Shown here: piece after piece, positions 9,691 to 18,709 of the stretch
How positions within the stretch are numbered: the stretch's first letter is position 1
How the letters are laid out: the number at the start of each line of letters is the position of its first letter
Source: Candidatus Corynebacterium faecigallinarum
Lineage (GTDB): Bacteria; Actinomycetota; Actinomycetes; Mycobacteriales; Mycobacteriaceae
Assembly: GCA_019120175.1 (NCBI GenBank)
Contig: DWVP01000005.1
Coordinates: forward strand, 1-64,000
Length of the DNA: 64,000 bases
Direction: 5' to 3'
Made by a program: the position numbers and the translations under genes
The notes under the pieces: model-generated
Database searches by the model: none
What the model was told of the DNA's origin: nothing
The model's input: only the letters and a program-made list of their open reading frames with translations

Positions 9691-9758
9691 TCGTCGTTCC
9701 ACCACCGGCCACGAGTTGTGCTGGGTGATGGCGGAATCGAGCCTGCCTACTCCGTGGT

Positions 9759-10211
9759 CTACGAAGCATCCAGCGGATGTCCCGCTTCAGCCTGTCTCAT
9801 TCGCCCCGCGGCCAGCGCCACCACCGCGACCAGAGGGGGAAGCACTCCGGCAACCACAAAGATCACCGGAACAGGGACGAGGAGAGATAGTGGGCCCGCA
9901 AGAGCAATGGAAACGGGCATGAAGGCGATCGAGACGAAGAAGTCGAGGCTTGCGACGCGACCGATCATGTCGAGTGGAACAAGCCGTTGCAGCAGGGTTC
10001 CCCAGATCACGACCCCGGCCCCTGTCGTGGCTCCGACGATGAACAGGGCCACAAGCATCACGATCAGATTGTCGGCTAGTCCGATTGCCGCGAGGAGCTG
10101 CTCAGGCGGAAGCACCTCGGGAAGATAAGAGCTGTAGGCCGGGTAGAAGAACGCGCTTCCAGCTCCCATCGCAAACGACGCGACGGCGACGTAGTACACG
10201 AGCTCACGCAT
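9759..10211 (-). pseudogene. internally deleted MFS transporter remnant
   Basis: The 150-aa frame begins with a segment typical of the fourth to fifth membrane helices of MFS exporters (AFFYPAYSSYLPEVLPPEQL) and then runs directly into a segment typical of the eighth to eleventh (GTLLQRLVPLDMIGRVASLD and following). The first helices and the centre are missing, so about a third of a normal 400-aa protein remains. It is divergent from the TetR gene at 10308, which probably once repressed the intact exporter. A functional product is unlikely. Confidence 0.7.
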
Positions 10212-10307
10212 GGTGGCCTCCGTCCCTCATCTGAATCACATCAGATGTAGTGGTTGGTTCATCTCCGAAACCACACCACCTGTCGTGGTTGGCGCTAGAG
10301 TGTGTCC

Positions 10308-10904
10308 ATGGCACGCAATATCGAACGACGCCGGACCCTGGCCGACGCCGGCCTGTCGATCCTCGCGGGCGAAGGCGCGCGCGGCCTCACCCACCGCGCC
10401 GTGGACCGCAAGGCGGGCGTCCCGACCGGGACGGCGACGAACTACTTCAGTACGCGGGACGCTCTGATCAGCGCCCTGGTCGACCGGATCGGGGAACGCC
10501 TGGCGCCGTCACCGGAGGACCTGTCCCGCCGCAGCAGTCAGCCTCCCGGCCCTGACCTGTTCGCCGACTACATGCGCGACATCGTCCGTCGGCTCACCAC
10601 CGACCGGGACGCCACGATCGCCCTGTTCGAGCTCCGGCTGGAGGCCATGCGGCGCCCCGAGGTCGCCGGCGTCCTCGACCGGTGGCGTAGGGAAGGCTTC
10701 GCCGGGGACGTCCAGTTCAACACCGATGCGGGACTTCCCGGCGGCCCCCGCGAGATCGCCCTGTTCCACTACGCGATCGAGGGACTCGTCCTCGACCGAC
10801 TCACCGGTCCCCTGATGCCGGACACCCCCACCGACGACATCATCGACGACCTGGTCGGCGGACTTCTCGGGAAAGCCAGGGACCAGACAGCGGACCGGAC
10901 GTAG
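10308..10904 (+). CDS. TetR/AcrR-family transcriptional regulator
   Basis: A protein of 198 aa from ATG 10308 (a GTG two codons upstream is also possible) with an N-terminal helix-turn-helix: LTHRAVDRKAGVPTGTATNY followed by FSTRDALISAL, a standard TetR DNA-binding domain. The rest is a ligand-binding domain of no recognised specificity. It is divergent from the MFS remnant; the shared intergenic region has a weak dyad GTGGTT-N13-AACCAC (10250-10274) that could be the operator. A 20-bp hairpin follows the stop. Confidence 0.88.
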   Translation: MARNIERRRTLADAGLSILAGEGARGLTHRAVDRKAGVPTGTATNYFSTRDALISALVDRIGERLAPSPEDLSRRSSQPPGPDLFADYMRDIVRRLTTDRDATIALFELRLEAMRRPEVAGVLDRWRREGFAGDVQFNTDAGLPGGPREIALFHYAIEGLVLDRLTGPLMPDTPTDDIIDDLVGGLLGKARDQTADRT

Positions 10905-10907
10905 AAA

Positions 10908-10948
10908 CACGGCACCGGGAACCATCAGTGATGGTTCCCGGTGCCGTG
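10908..10948. terminator. bidirectional terminator, TetR and DsbA-like genes
   Basis: Two exactly complementary 20-base arms separated by a single base, located between convergent genes 3 bases after the TetR stop. It can fold on either strand. Confidence 0.8.
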
Positions 10949-10979
10949 AAAGCTGCGGTACCTACCTCAGCGTCGGGAG

Positions 10980-11801
10980 TTACTCCTCGGAGTCCGCGTC
11001 AGCATCATCAGCGTCGGTGTCCTCGGTGGCGTCTGCACCCTCGGTAGCGTCAGCGTCCGAATCTGCGGCGTCAGCGCGGGCTGCCAGCACGTCCGGCACC
11101 CAGTCCCTCAATCCGCCGTCTTCACCCTGCTGGAGCTCGACCTGGTTTCCTTCAACGAACAGGGCCGGGGTGGCCGCGCCTTCCGGCATGCGCTCGTTGA
11201 GGTTCTCGCCGTTGGCCTCGAGCATGGAGCCGTAGGTCTCCTCGACCGAGCCGTCACGGATGGAGTCGACGAGCTCAGCGTCCATGCCGAGCTGCTCTGC
11301 AGCATCAGCGTAGTCGTCCCATTCCCAGGTGCGGGCGACCGTCGTCTGGTCGCCGAAGCCCTTCTTGTGGAAGGCCCAGAATGCGCCGGCGTCACCGGTG
11401 TCGGCGATCGCCAGGGCCACGGCGCCACCGCGGGTGGAGGCTCCGCCCTGATCCACGAAGCTCACGGTGCGCAGGTCCACGTTCATCTCACCGTTCTCGA
11501 CGGCATCCTGGATGGACTCACTGTCGGCCTCAGCCAGCTGGGCGCAGTACGAGCAGGCGTAATCCTCGAAGAGCTCGGCAGAGACCGCGTCATCCGCGGC
11601 GTCCTCACCACGTAGCTGCACGGCGCCGTCCTCCAGCGACACTGAGAAGGACACGTCAGCGGCGGTCAGGTCCTCATTGTTACTGTTCCGCCCGTTGATG
11701 ACCATCACCGCGATGACCACCGCACAGATGACGATGAGCGCCACGATCCCCCAGAGGAAACTCCGGTTCTTGTCGTTCGGCGCCTTGATCTTCTGGCTCA
11801 C
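10980..11801 (-). CDS. membrane-anchored DsbA-like disulfide oxidoreductase
   Basis: A 273-aa protein with a short cytoplasmic N-terminus, one membrane helix (about residues 16-36) and an extracytoplasmic thioredoxin-fold domain of the DsbA group. The CxxC active site is C83-S-Y-C86 (FEDYACSYCAQL); a cis-Pro loop is visible in GAATPALFVEG. The C-terminal 35 residues are Asp/Glu/Ala-rich low complexity. It probably introduces disulfides into exported proteins and is recycled by the VKOR at 7639-8286. Start ATG 11801 with GGTTGGAG upstream. Confidence 0.9.
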   Translation of the reverse strand: MSQKIKAPNDKNRSFLWGIVALIVICAVVIAVMVINGRNSNNEDLTAADVSFSVSLEDGAVQLRGEDAADDAVSAELFEDYACSYCAQLAEADSESIQDAVENGEMNVDLRTVSFVDQGGASTRGGAVALAIADTGDAGAFWAFHKKGFGDQTTVARTWEWDDYADAAEQLGMDAELVDSIRDGSVEETYGSMLEANGENLNERMPEGAATPALFVEGNQVELQQGEDGGLRDWVPDVLAARADAADSDADATEGADATEDTDADDADADSEE

Positions 11802-12119
11802 GAAGCTCCAACCTTTCAGCGGTTCTTTGACGGTCTTTTGACGGTCTCTACATGATCTCAGTCTTCATACCGCGCACGGCACCTAGCGGACCGGGCGCGG
11901 AATCCTCCTACACCCTAGCGGTTGGACCACAGCCGACTCCACCGTGGTACCGACACTTGACCAGCATTCCCAGTGAACTGCTATACCCTCACCCGAGTTT
12001 CACAGCACACCCACAGACTGACCCCGTTGTCACGGGCTTCCAGGAAGTTCACAAGATTGTCACGAGAAAATGGGAGGTTCCGCTTCCGCCCCGCCCCCGG
12101 GAGGAATATTGTTTCCCCC
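11802..12119. other. divergent promoter region, DsbA-like and AGCS genes
   Basis: 318 bp without a gene. The two neighbours are divergent, so both promoters should be here. A direct repeat TTTGACGGTCT...TTTTGACGGTCT (about 11828-11847) sits near the DsbA-like start. No regulator site was recognised. Confidence 0.5.
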
Positions 12120-13652
12120 ATGCAGACGACAGAACTTGTGCTCGCATCGAGCTTCGAGGACGGCCTCGATGAAGCCGCTTCCTTCGTGTGGGGCCCCTGG
12201 CTCCTCATCCCCCTCCTCTTCGCCACCGGTCTGGTCCTGACGATCCGTCTTCGTGGCGTCCAGTTCCGCAAGCTGATTCCGGCGATGCGACTCGGACTCT
12301 TAGACCGCTCAGACGACGCCGGCGAGGGCGACATCTCGCAGTACCAGGCGCTGACCACCGCGCTCGCCGCCACCGTCGGCGTGGGCAACATCGTCGGTGT
12401 CGCCACCGCGATCTCCATCGGTGGCCCCGGCGCACTGTTCTGGATGTGGGTCACCGGGCTGCTGGGCATGGCCTCGAAGTACGCCGAAGCATTCCTCGGT
12501 GTCCGCTACCGCGTCACCGACGGCAAGGGCCGTATGTCCGGTGGACCGCAGCGCTACCTCGAACGTGGCATCAAGGGTCCCGTCGGCAAGTTCCTGGCAT
12601 GGTTTTTCGCCATCGCCGCCATCATCGCGTCCTTCGGCATCGGCAACATGACCCAGGCCAACGCCGTCTCCGAGAACCTCGAGAACACCTTCAACATCGA
12701 CCCGAGGGTCACCGGCGCGGTCCTGTTCATCCTCGTCGGCGCTGTGTTGCTCGGCGGCATCAAGGCGATCGGACAGGTGACCTCCGGATTCGTCCCGATG
12801 ATGATCGCGATCTACGTCATCGGTGGTCTTGTCGTCCTGACCATCAACGCCAGCACCATCCCGGAGGCATTCGGCCTGATCTTCACCGACGCCTTCACCG
12901 GCACCGCAGCCACCGGTGGCTTCGTCGGATCGGGCATCATGCTGGCCCTGCAGATGGGTATGGCCCGAGGTATCTTCTCCAACGAGTCCGGCATGGGCTC
13001 GGCCGCCATCGCAGCCGCTGCCGCGAAGACCACACACCCGGTGCGCCAGGGCCTGGTCTCCATGACCCAGACCTTCATCGACACCATCATCGTCGTGTCC
13101 TTCACCGGCCTCGTGATCATCACCAGCGGAGTGTGGGACCAGGGCGAAGACCGCGCCGGCACCATGACAAGCGACGCGTTCTCTGAAGCACTGCCGGGTC
13201 ACTGGGGTGGCCACATCGTGACCATCTCCATCGTCTTCTTCGCCTTCTCCACCCTCCTCGCCTGGTCCTACTACGGCGAGCGCAATGCCCAGCGCGTCTT
13301 CGGCGACTGGGCGACGATCCCCTACCGCATCATCTTCACCTGTGTGGTCGCCGTCGGTGCCACCATGGAGCTCACCGTGGCATGGACCTTCTCGGATCTG
13401 GCCAACGGCCTGATGGCGCTGCCCAACCTCATCGGCCTGCTGCTGCTCTCCGGCATGATCGCACGGGAGACCAAGGCCTACCTGGACTTCGACCCGGATC
13501 TGCGGGCAAGCGCAAAGGACGTCGAGAAGTTCCTCATCGAGCAGAAGAGCCCCTGGAGAATGTACGGCACGTACGCCGATGACATCCATGGAGACTCCGA
13601 CGGATCCACCGGCTCGTCCGGATCCTCCGGCCCCGGCGGCGTGAACGCCTGA
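12120..13652 (+). CDS. sodium:alanine/glycine symporter (AGCS family)
   Basis: About 510 aa from ATG 12120. Import of Ala/Gly with Na+ is the family role. Conserved segments include the early GPWLLIPLLFATGLVLTIR, ALTTALAATVGVGNIVGVAT, GGPGALFWMWVTGLLGMASK and the late GMARGIFSNESGMGSAAIA, which carry the family signatures. GGGAGG lies about 15 bases upstream of the ATG, a long spacing. The C-terminal tail is cytoplasmic and Ser/Gly-rich. A convergent hairpin at 13685 follows. Confidence 0.93.
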   Translation: MQTTELVLASSFEDGLDEAASFVWGPWLLIPLLFATGLVLTIRLRGVQFRKLIPAMRLGLLDRSDDAGEGDISQYQALTTALAATVGVGNIVGVATAISIGGPGALFWMWVTGLLGMASKYAEAFLGVRYRVTDGKGRMSGGPQRYLERGIKGPVGKFLAWFFAIAAIIASFGIGNMTQANAVSENLENTFNIDPRVTGAVLFILVGAVLLGGIKAIGQVTSGFVPMMIAIYVIGGLVVLTINASTIPEAFGLIFTDAFTGTAATGGFVGSGIMLALQMGMARGIFSNESGMGSAAIAAAAAKTTHPVRQGLVSMTQTFIDTIIVVSFTGLVIITSGVWDQGEDRAGTMTSDAFSEALPGHWGGHIVTISIVFFAFSTLLAWSYYGERNAQRVFGDWATIPYRIIFTCVVAVGATMELTVAWTFSDLANGLMALPNLIGLLLLSGMIARETKAYLDFDPDLRASAKDVEKFLIEQKSPWRMYGTYADDIHGDSDGSTGSSGSSGPGGVNA

Positions 13653-13684
13653 CGCTGCCCGGGCTGACGCCTCCCGGAGAACAC

Positions 13685-13723
13685 CACGACCCCCGCCGCC
13701 CATCCCGGGGGGCGGGGGTCGTG
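13685..13723. terminator. bidirectional terminator, AGCS and lipoprotein genes
   Basis: 13-bp perfect stem CACGACCCCCGCC with its complement, 13-base loop, between convergent genes, followed by TATTGC on the plus strand. Confidence 0.75.
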
Positions 13724-13745
13724 TATTGCTGTCGGTTCAGTCAGC

Positions 13746-14324
13746 TCAGGCGCAGCTGACCTCAACCTCGAGAGTGGCAGTCTGACCGGCATCGGCGTGG
13801 TCGTCGTCGATCTCGACCTCACCGCTGACGGTATAGGTGTCACCATCGACATCGACGGTGGCCTCCCGCTCGTGGTGGTCCTCGCTCTCCCATTCCACGT
13901 CGTCCAGGTCGATGCTCAGGCCCTCGACGAAGGGATCGTTGGTGAGGTCGAGGTCGATCTCGACCTTGTCGCCACGATTCTCGCCGCGCAGGTCGATCTC
14001 GAACTCATTGTCGTTGTCGTCACTGTCGTTGTCGGCCCGGCACTGCACCGTGGTGAAGCGGTCGGTGACGACGTCGCCGTCGAAGACCACGCTGGCGATG
14101 CTGCCGTCCCCGTCGGCACCATTCGTCGCGTCGGAGTCCTCGGTCGGTGCGGAGGCTTCGTCGGACGCACCGTCGTCTGCTGCCTCGGCACCCTCGGTGA
14201 CAGTCTTGGTCACCGTGGTGGTGACACCGCTGTCATCATCGTCGGAGCAGGCGGCGAGGGCGCCGATCATCGACAGGCCTGCAACAACGGCCGCGGCGCG
14301 GCGACGGGTGGTGGTCGTCTTCAT
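13746..14324 (-). CDS. LpqH-like lipoprotein
   Basis: A 192-aa exported lipoprotein: basic N-terminus MKTTTTRRR, hydrophobic stretch and lipobox LAAC with the lipidated Cys at residue 26. The Asp/Glu/Thr-rich linker is followed by a domain with two Cys (VQCR and the C-terminal VEVSCA) and a YTVSGEVEI strand, the layout of the mycobacterial 19-kDa antigen LpqH family. ATG 14324 has AGGAGG upstream. The function of the family is not established beyond surface exposure and immune recognition. Confidence 0.75.
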   Translation of the reverse strand: MKTTTTRRRAAAVVAGLSMIGALAACSDDDDSGVTTTVTKTVTEGAEAADDGASDEASAPTEDSDATNGADGDGSIASVVFDGDVVTDRFTTVQCRADNDSDDNDNEFEIDLRGENRGDKVEIDLDLTNDPFVEGLSIDLDDVEWESEDHHEREATVDVDGDTYTVSGEVEIDDDHADAGQTATLEVEVSCA

Positions 14325-14468
14325 GACGGAAAGCCTCCTAGGTAGGAACGGGTGTTCGCCCAAGTGTATGTGTTCCGACAAACCCACCTCATTTCCGTGG
14401 GGAAAAGTCCCCGGTGTGCCCCGTCCCCGGGGGTAAACCTGGGGCCGGATCATCATCGTCCCGGTGCA

Positions 14469-14484
14469 CGTGACGGCACTCACA
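14469..14484. promoter_or_regulatory. candidate GlxR (CRP-type) site
   Basis: CGTGACGGCACTCACA matches the TGTGA-N6-TCACA layout of GlxR/CRP sites except for the first base and the central TA. It lies 53 bp upstream of the acyl-CoA synthetase start. A role in cAMP-dependent control is inferred. Confidence 0.35.
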
Positions 14485-14536
14485 CCTAGAGTCGACGGAC
14501 AACTGCTCCCCACCCCCAAAGGACCCGCCCACTGTC

Positions 14537-16216
14537 ATGACCACCTCCACCGCCGGTCTGAATGCCGCCCTCACCCCGCTGCGCTTCCTCGAACGCAGCG
14601 CCACCGTCCACCCCGAACGCATCGCCTGCATCGACGGCCCCCGCCGCATCACCTTCGCAGCGTTCCGGCAGGACGCCGTGACCCTCGCCCGCGCCCTACG
14701 ACGCAACGGTCTGCGGGACGGCGAGCGGGTCGGCATGCTGGCGTCCAACAGCTACGAGGCACTGCTGGCCCAGTTCGCCGTCCCACTGGCCGGTGGAGTA
14801 CTGGTGGCGATCAACACCCGACTGGCACCCGCCGAGGTCCGCTACATCTGTGACCACGCCGGCATCCGGACCCTGTTCGGCGAACAGGACCTCATCCTGG
14901 CGTCCCGACGGACCCTCGACAGCGCCGACCTGGTCGAGACCTACGTCCTGATCCCGAACGGCGACGGCACCCAGCCGCAGCCGAAACACCCCGACAGCGG
15001 CACGGTCACCACCATGGACGCCTACCTCGCCGGCGGCGAATGGCGTGACGGCGACGGTGATGACAAAGACCCCGATGCGTCCTTCCCCTTCACCGTCGCC
15101 GACGAGAACGCCGCGATCGCCATCAACTACACCTCCGGCACCACCGGACGCCCCAAGGGCGTGGTCTACACCCACCGTGGGGCGTACCTCGCCGCACTCG
15201 GCCTGTCGGTGACCTACAGCTTCACCCTGGACACCGTGTACCTGTGGACGCTGCCGATGTTCCACTGCTCCGGCTGGTGCTCCGGGTGGGCGTCCATGGC
15301 GACCTCCTCCACCCAGATCGCACTGCGTGCGGTGCGCGGCCCGGAGATCTGGCGGCTGATCGACGAGGAGTCCGTCAGCTTCCTCTGCGGTGCCCCGGCC
15401 GTGCTCAACACCATCGTCGGCGCCGAGGAGGCCCACCAGGTCACCGGGATCTCCATCGCCACTGCCGGTGCCCCACCCGCCCCGACAACCATCGCCGCCT
15501 GCGAGAACCTGGGGCTCGACATCGTCCACGTCTACGGACTGACCGAGACGTACGGGCCGATCGTCTCCTGCGCCGCCCAGCCCGACTGGGCAGCCCTGTC
15601 CGTCGAGGACCGCGCCACGCTGAAGGCCCGGCAGGGACTCGCCATCGTCACCAGCGAAGAGGTCAGGGTCGTTGAGCAGGTGGACCGGCACGCCGACCCG
15701 GACACCGTGCTGGTGGACGTCCCCGCCGACGGCGAGACGATGGGCGAGGTCGTGATGCGCGGCAACCTGGTGATGAAGGAGTACTTCCACAATCCGGACG
15801 CCACCGCCGAGGCGTTCATCGGCGGCTGGTTCCACTCCGGTGACCTGGCCGTCCAACACCCCGACGGCTATATCCAGATCCTCGACCGGGCGAAGGACGT
15901 GGTCATCTCCGGCGGGGAGAACATCTCCACCATCGAGGTGGAACAGGCGATCATCAGCCACCCGGCGATCGCGGACGTTGCGGTCATCGGGGTGCCGGAT
16001 GAGAAGTGGGGCGAGAAGCTACGCGCCTATGTGGTGCTCGCCCCGGAGACCGACGCGACCGCCGAGGTCGAAGGGTCGGTGGTGGACCACTGCCGGTCGT
16101 TAATCGCCGGATACAAGGTGCCGCGTGACTACCGCATCATCGAGGAGCTGCCGCGGACCTCCACCGGCAAGGTGCGCAAGAACGTCCTACGCGACGAAGC
16201 GGTGCAGGGCGAATAG
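14537..16216 (+). CDS. AMP-dependent acyl-CoA synthetase (FadD type)
   Basis: 559 aa, length typical of the ANL adenylate-forming family. Core motifs are present: P-loop YTSGTTGRPKGVVYTHRG (about residues 198-215), the A5 motif YGLTETYG, the A7 hinge region WFHSGDLAV with the ILDRAKDVVISGGENIS segment, and the A10 lysine in PRTSTGKVRKNVL. It activates a fatty or short-chain carboxylate; the chain length cannot be told. Start ATG 14537, 213 bp from the divergently transcribed lipoprotein. Convergent with the cutinase gene downstream. Confidence 0.92.
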   Translation: MTTSTAGLNAALTPLRFLERSATVHPERIACIDGPRRITFAAFRQDAVTLARALRRNGLRDGERVGMLASNSYEALLAQFAVPLAGGVLVAINTRLAPAEVRYICDHAGIRTLFGEQDLILASRRTLDSADLVETYVLIPNGDGTQPQPKHPDSGTVTTMDAYLAGGEWRDGDGDDKDPDASFPFTVADENAAIAINYTSGTTGRPKGVVYTHRGAYLAALGLSVTYSFTLDTVYLWTLPMFHCSGWCSGWASMATSSTQIALRAVRGPEIWRLIDEESVSFLCGAPAVLNTIVGAEEAHQVTGISIATAGAPPAPTTIAACENLGLDIVHVYGLTETYGPIVSCAAQPDWAALSVEDRATLKARQGLAIVTSEEVRVVEQVDRHADPDTVLVDVPADGETMGEVVMRGNLVMKEYFHNPDATAEAFIGGWFHSGDLAVQHPDGYIQILDRAKDVVISGGENISTIEVEQAIISHPAIADVAVIGVPDEKWGEKLRAYVVLAPETDATAEVEGSVVDHCRSLIAGYKVPRDYRIIEELPRTSTGKVRKNVLRDEAVQGE

Positions 16217-16239
16217 GACGCTGCGCCCGGCAGGACGCT

Positions 16240-16263
16240 GGGCACGCCGGCACCGGCGTGCCC
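16240..16263. terminator. hairpin between convergent acyl-CoA synthetase and cutinase
   Basis: Perfect 11-bp stem GGGCACGCCGG with its complement and a two-base centre. GC-rich, no T-run. Confidence 0.55.
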
Positions 16264-16282
16264 ACCGCTGGCGCAATGCGGG

Positions 16283-17182
16283 TCAGAAGTGCTTGCGCAG
16301 GAAACCGAAGGCCGGGTTCACTCCCCCGGACCCGCCGTAACTTGTGGCGTGGGCCGCCTGCCCGGGCACCAGGTCGAACGGCACCTCCGCCGCCAGGCGG
16401 GCGGCCTCCCCCGGCTCCATCGCCGCGACGGTCGCCACGTCACGGTTCGCCACCGCCACCTCGGTGAACGCCTCGGCATGGCCGCGGGTGTTGTCGGTGC
16501 GTCCGGTCGAGTTGCAGATGTAGTCACGCTGGTTGCACACGTCCATCACCCGGCCGGTGAGCTTGCCGTAGCCGCCGGGCAGCGCACCGAAGACACCCTC
16601 GCCACGGGTCGCACTACCGGCTACGACGGTCTCCGGGCTGCGGGAGGGGTTCGACAGCAGCGCGGTGGAGCCGAAGCGGTCTGCGTCCACCGGACCGCGA
16701 CCATGGGCGATGTCGGCGGTGACCCGCGAGGCGATGTCAGCGCCGAGGGAGTAGCCGGCCAGGCTGATCGTTGATGACGGGCACTGGGCTGCGGTCTTGG
16801 CCACTAGCTTCCGGGTCTTGGCGATCCCGTCGGACCGGGACTCGGTGTAAGCGGTGGCGACGAACGGGGCGGCATTGTAGGACACCGTGCGGGAGGTCGA
16901 TCGTCCCTGCTTCTCCACCATCGCGCCCAGGTCGGAGATGTACGCGCCGACCGGGAAGTTGTCGGGCAGGCCGGGCACGGTGTTGCCTCCGCCGGGGACC
17001 AGCACGACGATGTTCGGCTCACACCGCGGGATGTTCGGGGTGGCGACAGTGCCGTTTGAGAATCCCAGGGCGGACGCCGTCGGTGCAGCGAGAGCGACAG
17101 TGGCGGCGGTGACGGTGAGCAATCCCGCCGCCAGCGCAGAGCGGGCCGCGGCGCGGAGGGTGGAACGGAGCGAGGATCGCAC
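16283..17182 (-). CDS. cutinase-family secreted serine esterase
   Basis: 299 aa from GTG 17182 (AGGAG five bases upstream; an ATG at 17248 is possible but lacks a ribosome site). N-terminal signal peptide: basic RSSLRSTLRAAARS, hydrophobic core, cleavage near ASA-LGF. The nucleophile elbow GYSLGAD and the catalytic Asp/His region (VCNQRDYICN and GHAEAFTEV) mark a cutinase/alpha-beta hydrolase. The family in corynebacteria and mycobacteria includes esterases acting on lipids and mycolates in the envelope. Confidence 0.85.
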   Translation of the reverse strand: MRSSLRSTLRAAARSALAAGLLTVTAATVALAAPTASALGFSNGTVATPNIPRCEPNIVVLVPGGGNTVPGLPDNFPVGAYISDLGAMVEKQGRSTSRTVSYNAAPFVATAYTESRSDGIAKTRKLVAKTAAQCPSSTISLAGYSLGADIASRVTADIAHGRGPVDADRFGSTALLSNPSRSPETVVAGSATRGEGVFGALPGGYGKLTGRVMDVCNQRDYICNSTGRTDNTRGHAEAFTEVAVANRDVATVAAMEPGEAARLAAEVPFDLVPGQAAHATSYGGSGGVNPAFGFLRKHF

Positions 17183-17578
17183 GGTGTCTCCTATGAGAGG
17201 TGGGGACAGCAATGAACAACTGGAGAATTTCGGTGTAAGTATAAGCACCTCGGCGGTGACCTGCCATCCAGCACGTACACCTACACCTTCAGCTGCTCAT
17301 GGACCTGCCCACGGGGTTAATGGTCAGAATGTGTGTCCGGGTTCCGCACTGCGTAGCAGGTCACCCCGGCGAAAAGACAGGATAATAGCTCCCGGACAGC
17401 TATTCGCCCAGGGTACGTGACAAAACACCACCCGCATGCGTGCCCGACAACCCTCCCGCCACAGATGAGCGGGCGGGTATCACCGTGCCATCACCGACGA
17501 TCCAGTGAAGTCCGCCGGGGTCCAGAGAGTGGGGGGGTAGGCCGCGAGTACACCACTGAAGGCCACTGTGTGGACCAG
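17183..17578. other. cutinase upstream region, no gene seen
   Basis: About 396 bp between the cutinase start and the ssrA terminator. It must carry the cutinase promoter. No RNA gene, repeat or convincing ORF was found. Confidence 0.4.
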
Positions 17579-17610
17579 AAAAACCCCCTGACCTGGTGTT
17601 GGTCAGGGGG
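17579..17610 (-). terminator. terminator after ssrA
   Basis: 10-bp stem 17584-17593/17601-17610 and five T's on the minus strand immediately after it, a textbook Rho-independent terminator. Confidence 0.9.
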
Positions 17611-17616
17611 CGTATC

Positions 17617-17992
17617 GGTGGAGTTGCCGGGAATTGAACCCGGGTCCTCTGCAACCTCGCCAGGGCTTCTCCGTGCGCAGTCCACGGTGATCTCTACTCG
17701 GCTCTCCGGGTCAGGCGGACATGCCCGGATGATGAGCCCAGTCGTCCTGCGATGTCCGCTGCTCGTCCGGACGACGGGACGGCAGCGTCAAGTCCCTTAG
17801 CTGATGCCAGGAACCGGGTCAGGGACAAGCCCGGGCTGACAGACACGCTTCGCTGATTAAGCAGCGAGAGCGTAGTCGCGCTGAGTGTTCTTCTCGGCGC
17901 CTATAGGTTGCTGCGACGCTTACGGTGGTCTCCAGCCTGCACCGGCACGCTTCCCCTGGCTCGATGTACAGAGTCGAAACCAAATCAACCCC
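17617..17992 (-). ncRNA. ssrA: tmRNA
   Basis: Both tRNA-like ends can be paired: 5' GGGGTTG at 17992 with 3' CAACTCC at 17620-17626, and a GTTCAATTCCC T-loop. The tag reading frame is on the minus strand at 17857-17898: AEKNTQRDYALAA then TAA, close to the C. glutamicum tag. The 3' trinucleotide after discriminator A is encoded CC followed by G, so the terminal A of CCA must be added. SmpB is encoded directly upstream. Confidence 0.93.
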
Positions 17993-18077
17993 GTGGTCAT
18001 CGCCGTGCCGCGGTACACCGAAGCACAGCCCCACCGCCGGAAAGCTCGGCGACGGTAGTAGGTGTAACGCTACCAGA

Positions 18078-18641
18078 TCAACCCTTTATTCCCTTGATCC
18101 GTCGACCCATCTCACGGGTCACCTCGCGCTCCTCGGTACGGCGCTTGATGTCCTGACGCTTGTCGTACTCCTGCTTACCTGTGGCCAGCGCCAACTCGAC
18201 TTTCATCCGGCCGTCGACGAAGTACAACGACAGCGGTACCAGGGTGTTGTTGCCGTCGCGGACCTTGCCCATCAGCGAGTCGATCTCACCGCGGTGCAGC
18301 AGGAGTTTCCGCACCCGCCGTGGGGCGTGGTTCGTCCACGTCCCCTGGGCGTACTCGGGGATGTGCAGGTTACGCAGCCACACTTCGCCGTCGTCGATGG
18401 TGGCGAAGGCGTCGACGAGGGACGCCTTGCCCTCGCGCAGCGCCTTGACCTCGGTACCGACCAAGGCGATACCGGCCTCGACGGTGTCGAGAATGCGGTA
18501 GTCGTGTCGGGCCTTGCGGTTGGTGGCGACGGTCAACGGCTTACCGCCCTTGCCGCCGGCGACCATGCCGGACTTACCGGCCTTGGCGGTCTTCGCGCCC
18601 TTGCTTCGTCCGGAATCCACCGGTGTGCTCTTCTTCGCCAT
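18078..18641 (-). CDS. smpB: SsrA-binding protein SmpB
   Basis: Delivers tmRNA to stalled ribosomes. After an unusually long basic N-terminal extension (about 36 residues, Lys/Gly-rich), the core runs [35 protein letters not shown] and [10 protein letters not shown], ending in the [13 protein letters not shown] helix with the basic tail. 187 aa. It is preceded by ftsX and followed by ssrA. Confidence 0.97.
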   Translation of the reverse strand: MAKKSTPVDSGRSKGAKTAKAGKSGMVAGGKGGKPLTVATNRKARHDYRILDTVEAGIALVGTEVKALREGKASLVDAFATIDDGEVWLRNLHIPEYAQGTWTNHAPRRVRKLLLHRGEIDSLMGKVRDGNNTLVPLSLYFVDGRMKVELALATGKQEYDKRQDIKRRTEEREVTREMGRRIKGIKG

Positions 18642-18709
18642 AGCGTCGTCCGAGTTTACCGGTTCGTCCTACGTGGCGGCCATTCCCCGCCCGATCCGGT
18701 CCGCCCCCG

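Noticed and set aside
12309..13703. Long open frame antisense to the AGCS transporter
   Set aside because: Gly/Asp/Arg/His-rich shadow; the sense strand encodes a clear transporter.
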